From: CAZUAQ01 sp964618455
GTDB lineage: Bacteria; Planctomycetota; Phycisphaerae; UBA1845; PWPN01
Length of the DNA: 64,000 nt
NCBI GenBank assembly: GCA_964618455.1
Contig: CAZUAQ010000019.1
Coordinates: 1 to 64,000 of the forward strand
Direction: 5' to 3'
Shown: in pieces, positions 59,703-64,000 of the stretch
How the letters are laid out: every line of letters begins with the position of its first letter
How positions within the stretch are numbered: the first letter of the stretch is position 1
The notes under the pieces: model-generated
Seen by the model: only the letters and a program-made list of their open reading frames with translations
Told to the model about the DNA's origin: nothing
Databases searched by the model: none
Program-made: the position numbers and the translations under genes

Positions 59703-60539
59703 TCAGGCTTTCAAGGCGTGCTCAATCTCGTTGTACCAGCCTTCTCCATAGGCATAGCGGCCGTGGATACACAGCGCACTGATCGCGATGGGGGTCAGCC
59801 GCGTATGCGCTCGGATAAAGGGCAGGATGGCGTCGGGATCATTTTTCAGCGCCACCAGGGCGGTATGCTCGTCCTCGCGACCGGGAATGCGGTCGAAGTT
59901 CGCTTCGGTCTCCGAGAGCGATAAATCCAGCCAGGCGTCGAAGATCATTTCCGGCTGACGGATCGAGGCATCGCGGGTCAATCCCAGGCAGAGGATGTCG
60001 CGAATGGGATCGATGGGCAGGTCGTCCAGAAAGAGTTCCTCCTCCAGTTCCCGTCGAATTCCGCCATAAACGTCGATTTCACCATGGGGATTGCGGTCGT
60101 CGGGCTCGATGGCACCCCCGAACGTGTGCACGCAGCCCCGGTGGGAGGCCACCTGTTCGCTTCGACGTCCGAGAATCAGGTAGTCGTCGGTGGTGATCGC
60201 CAGGGCGGAGGTGCCGATCGGATTGCTGAACGCCTGCCATCCATACCCCTCGGCGAGATGCGGGTTGAGCATGTTGGTGCCCATGAACCGGATGTAATCG
60301 GTCGGGCAGGTGTCCAGGACGAGCGTGCCACTCTGGACGTCCGCCGAAACGAGCCGAACGAGCGGGCCGTTGAAGAGCACCGTTCCCTGTTCGCGCGTCT
60401 GCCTGTAATACGAATCCCAGGTCTTTCGCGCCTCCCGTTCCAGTTCGTCACAGGGCGGAGGCTCGGATTCGGTCCATCGGATCCGAATCCGCTCGGGCGG
60501 AAACGGGCCGAATGCATCAAGTTCGAAAATACTCATCAT
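59703..60539 (-). CDS. Nudix-type hydrolase
   Basis: The 278-residue product has the core RELEEEL of the Nudix box with GGAIEPDDR and GEIDVYGGIRRELEEEL. The leading part of the box is spread out compared with GX5EX7REUXEEXGU, so it is a divergent member. An N-terminal domain of about 130 residues (WDSYYRQTREQGTVLFNGPL, GTNMLNPHLAEGYGWQAFSN) precedes it, as in NUDT22-like UDP-sugar hydrolases; that link is tentative. It lies 58 bases downstream of the DUF3891 gene on the same strand. Confidence 0.7.
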   Translation of the reverse strand: MMSIFELDAFGPFPPERIRIRWTESEPPPCDELEREARKTWDSYYRQTREQGTVLFNGPLVRLVSADVQSGTLVLDTCPTDYIRFMGTNMLNPHLAEGYGWQAFSNPIGTSALAITTDDYLILGRRSEQVASHRGCVHTFGGAIEPDDRNPHGEIDVYGGIRRELEEELFLDDLPIDPIRDILCLGLTRDASIRQPEMIFDAWLDLSLSETEANFDRIPGREDEHTALVALKNDPDAILPFIRAHTRLTPIAISALCIHGRYAYGEGWYNEIEHALKA

Positions 60540-60597
60540 GGTGATCCCGATGAGGTCTTCGGCAAGGTGGCGGTGTGGCATTACCTGAAGGCGCGGC

Positions 60598-61452
60598 TCA
60601 ATCTTCCAGGGGCAGAAGCGTGACTGTCAAGTGTTCGTCGGGGGCGCCCTCATAGACCCGTTGAAGATCCTGGTCCTTCCGATAAACCCCGTTCGGAATG
60701 CGGCGTACCGGCAGTACGTGTATGAATTCCTGCTGGGATAATGGCCACGGCGACCAGCGCAGTGTGCATTCGTCTTCCCATCGGCATGCGACTGAGCCGT
60801 TCGAACCGTGACTCCCGGCGGGCGCGCCTTGTTCCGGGGCATGATGGTCAGGCATCCATCGCCCGTGCCAGTTGTGCATGAATTCGGGCAGTTCCCGCGC
60901 GCAGAGGATCAGGGACATCCAGTCGACGGCGCGGAGGACATCAAAGTGGTAGAGCAGTTCGCGATCCTTGTCGCTGTGCGGATAGAGTCGACCGTTGTTG
61001 CCGCTGAGCGTGAGACCCAGGGTCGAGCGATAATCCGCCTGTCGATGTTTCTGGCAACGGACGAAGTCCTGGACGAGCAACTGCACGGCTTCAGGTTCGT
61101 CGTTCAGGGGAATCTGCTCAGCCAGTCGGCAGAAGTGCAGGCTGACCAGCAGACCGCCCATCGGTCCGCTTCGCGCCGCCGCCGCGGCCACGGAGGCCAC
61201 CCACATTCGCACGTACGAGGCGATGGGCATTTCGAAGAAATCCGCCGGGTAGTGTTTGGGGTTCAGCGTGGGCTGCGAGTCGTGCAGCGACCATCCGGCA
61301 TCGTGATGTTCAACTGCGGTGACGAAGAGATCCCGCGGCTTCGGGGAGGCAAATCGACCATTCCCCCACAGGTCGGCGAGTCGCCCGGCCAGGTGGGCAT
61401 GGTCTTCCTGCGTAACGAGAAGGAGATCATCCGTGCGGCGACGTACGATCAT
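60598..61452 (-). CDS. DUF3891 family protein
   Basis: The 284-residue product starts MIVRRRTDDLLLVTQEDHA and continues HLAGRLADLWGNGRFASP, VEHHDAGWSLHD and LLVSLHFCRLAEQ, the pattern of DUF3891. His/Asp clusters (EDHAHL, EHHDAGW, HFDVLRAVDW) suggest an HD-like or metal-binding fold; activity is unknown. GGGGGAAG precedes the ATG at 61452; an upstream ATG at 61482 is less likely. It is followed by the Nudix gene. Confidence 0.85.
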   Translation of the reverse strand: MIVRRRTDDLLLVTQEDHAHLAGRLADLWGNGRFASPKPRDLFVTAVEHHDAGWSLHDSQPTLNPKHYPADFFEMPIASYVRMWVASVAAAAARSGPMGGLLVSLHFCRLAEQIPLNDEPEAVQLLVQDFVRCQKHRQADYRSTLGLTLSGNNGRLYPHSDKDRELLYHFDVLRAVDWMSLILCARELPEFMHNWHGRWMPDHHAPEQGAPAGSHGSNGSVACRWEDECTLRWSPWPLSQQEFIHVLPVRRIPNGVYRKDQDLQRVYEGAPDEHLTVTLLPLED

Positions 61453-61701
61453 GAATCTTCCCCCGCGAGCCAGCTTACACAATGATCGACATGAGAACGA
61501 TCAGGATCTGATGTTCTCAGCATACCCGCGCGGGCATGAAATTGCGACAACCAATTCGTTTTCGTCGGATATCTGCGATCGAGTCGATGGATTCGGAGCA
61601 GACCATGGCTGGAACGCTTCCCGCCGCCACGGTAAAATGAAGGGCTTGCTTGGTCGGGAATGTTCCTTACCAAGATTGCGACGTGGTCCGGGAGTGGCAT
61701 C

Positions 61702-62187
61702 ATGAACGACAGCATACAGACCGTGGTCGGTGACCTGAGATCCGACAACCAACGCTTTGCCATCGTCGTCGGCCGATTTAACGAGTTTGTTTCGTCGCGC
61801 CTGCTGAACGGTTGCCTCGATGCGCTGAACCGCCACGGGTGCCGGGAGGAGGCCGTGACCGTCGTGTGGGTTCCTGGCGCGTGGGAATTGCCTCTCGTTG
61901 CGCGGCGGCTGGCGGACCGTGGCGGTTGCGACGCCATCATCTGTCTCGGCTGTGTGTTGCGCGGTGATACGCCGCATTTCGATTACGTGGCGGGCGAATC
62001 GGCCAAGGGCATCGCTCAGGCATCGATGGAGACCGGGGTGCCGATCATCTTCGGCGTCGTGACCGGTGACACGCTGGAGCAGGCTATTCAGCGTGCCGGC
62101 GCGAAGCACGGGAACAAGGGCGCGGATGCCGCCATCACCGCCATCGAAATGGCCAACGTGTACAAGGCCATCGACGCGATGAAATGA
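61702..62187 (+). CDS. ribH: 6,7-dimethyl-8-ribityllumazine synthase
   Basis: RibH makes 6,7-dimethyl-8-ribityllumazine, the penultimate riboflavin precursor. The 161-residue product has FAIVVGRFNEFVSSRLLNG, WVPGAWELPLVARRLA, CLGCVLRGDTPHFDYVAGES with the catalytic His in HFDYV, and PIIFGVVTGDTLEQAIQRAG. Length is normal. GGGAG lies about eight bases before the ATG. No FMN riboswitch signature was found upstream. nusB follows after 111 bases, the common ribH-nusB linkage. Confidence 0.96.
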   Translation: MNDSIQTVVGDLRSDNQRFAIVVGRFNEFVSSRLLNGCLDALNRHGCREEAVTVVWVPGAWELPLVARRLADRGGCDAIICLGCVLRGDTPHFDYVAGESAKGIAQASMETGVPIIFGVVTGDTLEQAIQRAGAKHGNKGADAAITAIEMANVYKAIDAMK

Positions 62188-62298
62188 CAGGGATCCGGAC
62201 ACCTGCGCCTACGGCCCCGCATGATCCTTCCGAAAGAGGGATACGCCGATGGGGGTTCCGGTCTGAAGACCCGGATTGACGACGATCGAATCATCATC

Positions 62299-62769
62299 AT
62301 GAAAACCACACGACATCACGCCCGCGAGATCGCCTTGCAGGCCTTGTTTCAACTGGATATCCAGAAGTCCGACAAGCGGTTTGAAATCGATCCGATTCTT
62401 GCGCCGATTCTGGAAGAGAACGCGCACCCGGAAAGCGCGGTGACGTATGCCCGGATTCTCATTCAAGGCGCGTGGGAGAAACACGATCGCTACGATGAGA
62501 TGATCTCCGGCGTGTCGGTGCGGTGGGACCTGTCGCGCATGGCGGTGGTGGATCGCAACATCCTGCGTATCGCGATCTACGAATTGATCGAGCAGCCGGA
62601 GATCCCCGTTCGTGTCGTGATCGATGAGGCCATCGAACTCGGCCGCGAGTTCGGCGAGGCGGAGACGCCGCAGTTCATCAACGGTGTGATCGACGCCCTC
62701 TGGAAGAATCATCCCGCCTGTCGCATCGCCCGCCCGGCGGAGGAACTGACATCCACGTCCAGATCGTGA
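62299..62769 (+). CDS. nusB: Transcription antitermination protein NusB
   Basis: The 156-residue product is helical throughout: HHAREIALQALFQLDIQ, ILIQGAWEKHDRYDEMISGV, SRMAVVDRNILRIAIYELIE and IPVRVVIDEAIELGREFGEA followed by TPQFINGVIDAL, the NusB signature. NusB binds boxA RNA with NusE in rRNA antitermination. The ATG at 62299 has no clear Shine-Dalgarno; an earlier ATG at 62221 would add 26 unconserved residues. Neighbours ribH and ftsY are typical housekeeping company. Confidence 0.93.
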   Translation: MKTTRHHAREIALQALFQLDIQKSDKRFEIDPILAPILEENAHPESAVTYARILIQGAWEKHDRYDEMISGVSVRWDLSRMAVVDRNILRIAIYELIEQPEIPVRVVIDEAIELGREFGEAETPQFINGVIDALWKNHPACRIARPAEELTSTSRS

Positions 62770-62879
62770 ATAATGACGTCGCCCCGAGCGGCGGTAAGCC
62801 ACGGCCGGAATCGTCGGGGCATCGTGAATCCTGACCCCATCGCCCCGAGAGGGTGGGGGGTTCGTTATGAGGTATCGCC

Positions 62880-63809
62880 ATGGGGCTGTTCGATCGTTTC
62901 AAGAAAGGGCTTGCCAAGACCCGCGCGAAAATCAGCCAGAGCTTTCGGTCCATCCTGCCGTTCGGCAAGAAGATCGATGATGCCGTCATCGACGAGCTCG
63001 AGGAGACGATGCTGGCCGACGACATGGGCCCGGCGACGACCGCCAAACTGATCGACGAGGTACGCACCGCCTACAAGTCCGGCAAGATCGCCGAGACGCA
63101 GGAGATCATTCCGTTTCTGAAATCGCAGATCGTCGGTTACTGGCCTGAATCGCAGCGGCAGCTCATTCGCGCCGAATCCGGTCCCACGGTGATTCTCGTC
63201 GTCGGGATCAACGGGTCGGGCAAGACGACCAGCGTAGCCAAACTCGCCAACCACCTGAAGAAGCAGGGCCACAAGGTCATTCTCGGCGCCTGCGACACCT
63301 TCCGGGCGGCCGCGGTTGCGCAACTGACCGAGTGGGCCAGCCGCATCGATATCCAGATCGTCAAACATCAGCAGGATGCCGACCCGGGGGCGGTGGCGTA
63401 CGATGCGTGTGAGGCGGCGACCTCTCGCGGCGTGGACTATCTGATCGTGGACACCGCCGGGCGGCTGCACACGCAGGATAACCTCATGCGCGAACTGTCC
63501 AAGATTCAGAAGGTCGTCGAGAAGAAGATCCCCGGGGCGCCGCATGAAGTGCTGTTGATCCTCGATTCCACCATCGGGCAGAACGCGATCAACCAGGCGA
63601 AGATGTTCAGCCAGCACGTGAACGTGTCGGGCCTGTTTCTCGCCAAGTTGGACGGCTCCGCCAAGGGCGGCATCGTCGTCGGCATCCGCGACCAGATCGA
63701 CATCCCGGTCAAGTTCGTCGGCCTCGGCGAGACACCCGACGACATCGAGCCTTTCGACCCCGAGAGTTTCGTCGAAGCGCTCTTTTCCGAACCGGAGCCG
63801 CAAGGCTGA
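62880..63809 (+). CDS. ftsY: Signal recognition particle receptor FtsY
   Basis: The 309-residue GTPase receives SRP-ribosome complexes at the membrane. It has the NG-domain only, with MGLFDRFKKGLAKTRAKI and the N-domain helices, then G1 GINGSGKTTSVAKLA (K115), DTFRAAAVAQLTEWA, G3 DTAGRLHTQDNLM (D191), G4 AKLDGSAKGG (TKLDG in E. coli) and the closing GLGETPDDIEPFDPESFVEA. The acidic A-domain of E. coli FtsY is missing, as in many bacteria; the N-terminal amphipathic helix likely binds the membrane. Confidence 0.96.
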   Translation: MGLFDRFKKGLAKTRAKISQSFRSILPFGKKIDDAVIDELEETMLADDMGPATTAKLIDEVRTAYKSGKIAETQEIIPFLKSQIVGYWPESQRQLIRAESGPTVILVVGINGSGKTTSVAKLANHLKKQGHKVILGACDTFRAAAVAQLTEWASRIDIQIVKHQQDADPGAVAYDACEAATSRGVDYLIVDTAGRLHTQDNLMRELSKIQKVVEKKIPGAPHEVLLILDSTIGQNAINQAKMFSQHVNVSGLFLAKLDGSAKGGIVVGIRDQIDIPVKFVGLGETPDDIEPFDPESFVEALFSEPEPQG

Positions 63810-63880
63810 AGGAACCCGGACAACCTTGATTGCGATATCCCCACTAATGACGCCGTGTACTTCTCAGCCCACCCGTCATC

Positions 63881-64000
63881 TTAGAAAACAATGAAGTCCG
63901 CCTCGAAATCGCCTCCGGCCGTGCCGTCGTCATCACCATCGAGTGTCACGCTGCCCGAGCTGGTGATCGGGTTGCTGCCGGAGCCCCGCAGTGTGAGCGA
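63881..64000 (-). CDS. 3' end of a minus-strand surface protein gene (partial)
   Basis: From the right edge a minus-strand frame runs to TAA at 63881-63883. It encodes about 39 residues containing SGSVTLDGDDDGTAGGDFEA, with an acidic loop, ending FIVF. The DGDDDGTAGGDF pattern is that of Ca2+-binding Ig-like repeats in large secreted Planctomycetota proteins. The gene extends beyond the window; its size and start are unknown. Confidence 0.6.
   Translation of the reverse strand, partial: SLTLRGSGSNPITSSGSVTLDGDDDGTAGGDFEADFIVF

Noticed and set aside
61453..61701. FMN riboswitch upstream of ribH
   Set aside because: The conserved AGGGTGAAATTCC and GATCCGGTG elements are not present.
1..64000. 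Insertion sequences, prophage, CRISPR, tRNA or rRNA genes
   Set aside because: No transposase, integrase, repeat-spacer array, cloverleaf or rRNA sequence was recognised by reading; a tRNAscan or RNAmmer run would settle short tRNAs.

Overview
The window is a GC-rich bacterial chromosome segment with densely packed genes on both strands. Several features together suggest a Planctomycetota bacterium, possibly near the Phycisphaerae. These are a CRTAC1/ASPIC-UnbV lipoprotein, a DUF362 protein ending in a dockerin-like Ca2+ module, a small zinc-ribbon membrane protein, a DUF3352-like protein and a pectate-lyase-like secreted protein. No rRNA, tRNA, CRISPR array, transposase or phage gene was seen, so the lineage is an inference from gene content.

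Layout. (1) 1-3.1 kb: poorly recognised genes whose base composition looks more AT-rich than the rest. (2) 3.3-10.7 kb: a TPR protein and CRTAC1 lipoprotein pair on minus, a large two-part beta-helix/pectate-lyase-like protein on plus, and a lipoprotein on minus. (3) 10.8-14.0 kb: birA and a large membrane protein with a spermidine-synthase-like tail. (4) 14.1-27.0 kb: a type IV pilus / type II secretion assembly cluster with a prepilin, pilM-N-O-P-Q, a TPR lipoprotein, pilB and pilC. A response regulator, an HD-GYP protein and a STAS protein lie inside it. (5) 27.0-36.5 kb: a structured RNA candidate with its own promoter, a TPR protein, an amidohydrolase, a DUF3352-like protein, a small HExxH membrane protein, an orphan OmpR-type regulator and the DUF362-dockerin protein. 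(6) 36.5-44.1 kb: surE, pabC, pabB, an SH3b protein and a Y-family DNA polymerase. (7) 44.4-48.7 kb: ilvB, a DUF502 gene and ilvN, then a DUF3500-like gene. (8) 48.7-56.8 kb: an ArsR-type regulator, an NhaC-type antiporter, rnfD and rnfC on minus without other rnf genes, and ftsK. (9) 57.3-59.5 kb: amt-glnB on minus behind a sigma-54-type promoter. (10) 59.7-64 kb: Nudix and DUF3891 genes on minus, then ribH, nusB and ftsY on plus, and the 3' end of a minus-strand gene at the right edge.

How the genes work together. The pil block can supply most of an inner-membrane platform, an assembly ATPase and a secretin; a retraction ATPase and a prepilin peptidase are not in the window. The embedded regulator/HD-GYP/STAS trio suggests cyclic-di-GMP control of it. 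The amt-glnB unit is a nitrogen module, but its P-II protein lacks the tyrosine that GlnD uridylylates in enteric bacteria. The NhaC antiporter and the rnfCD pair converge and may share an ion or redox role. The most unusual element is the 17-bp closed multi-helix RNA candidate at 27.08-27.22 kb, which starts just after a good sigma-70-type promoter.
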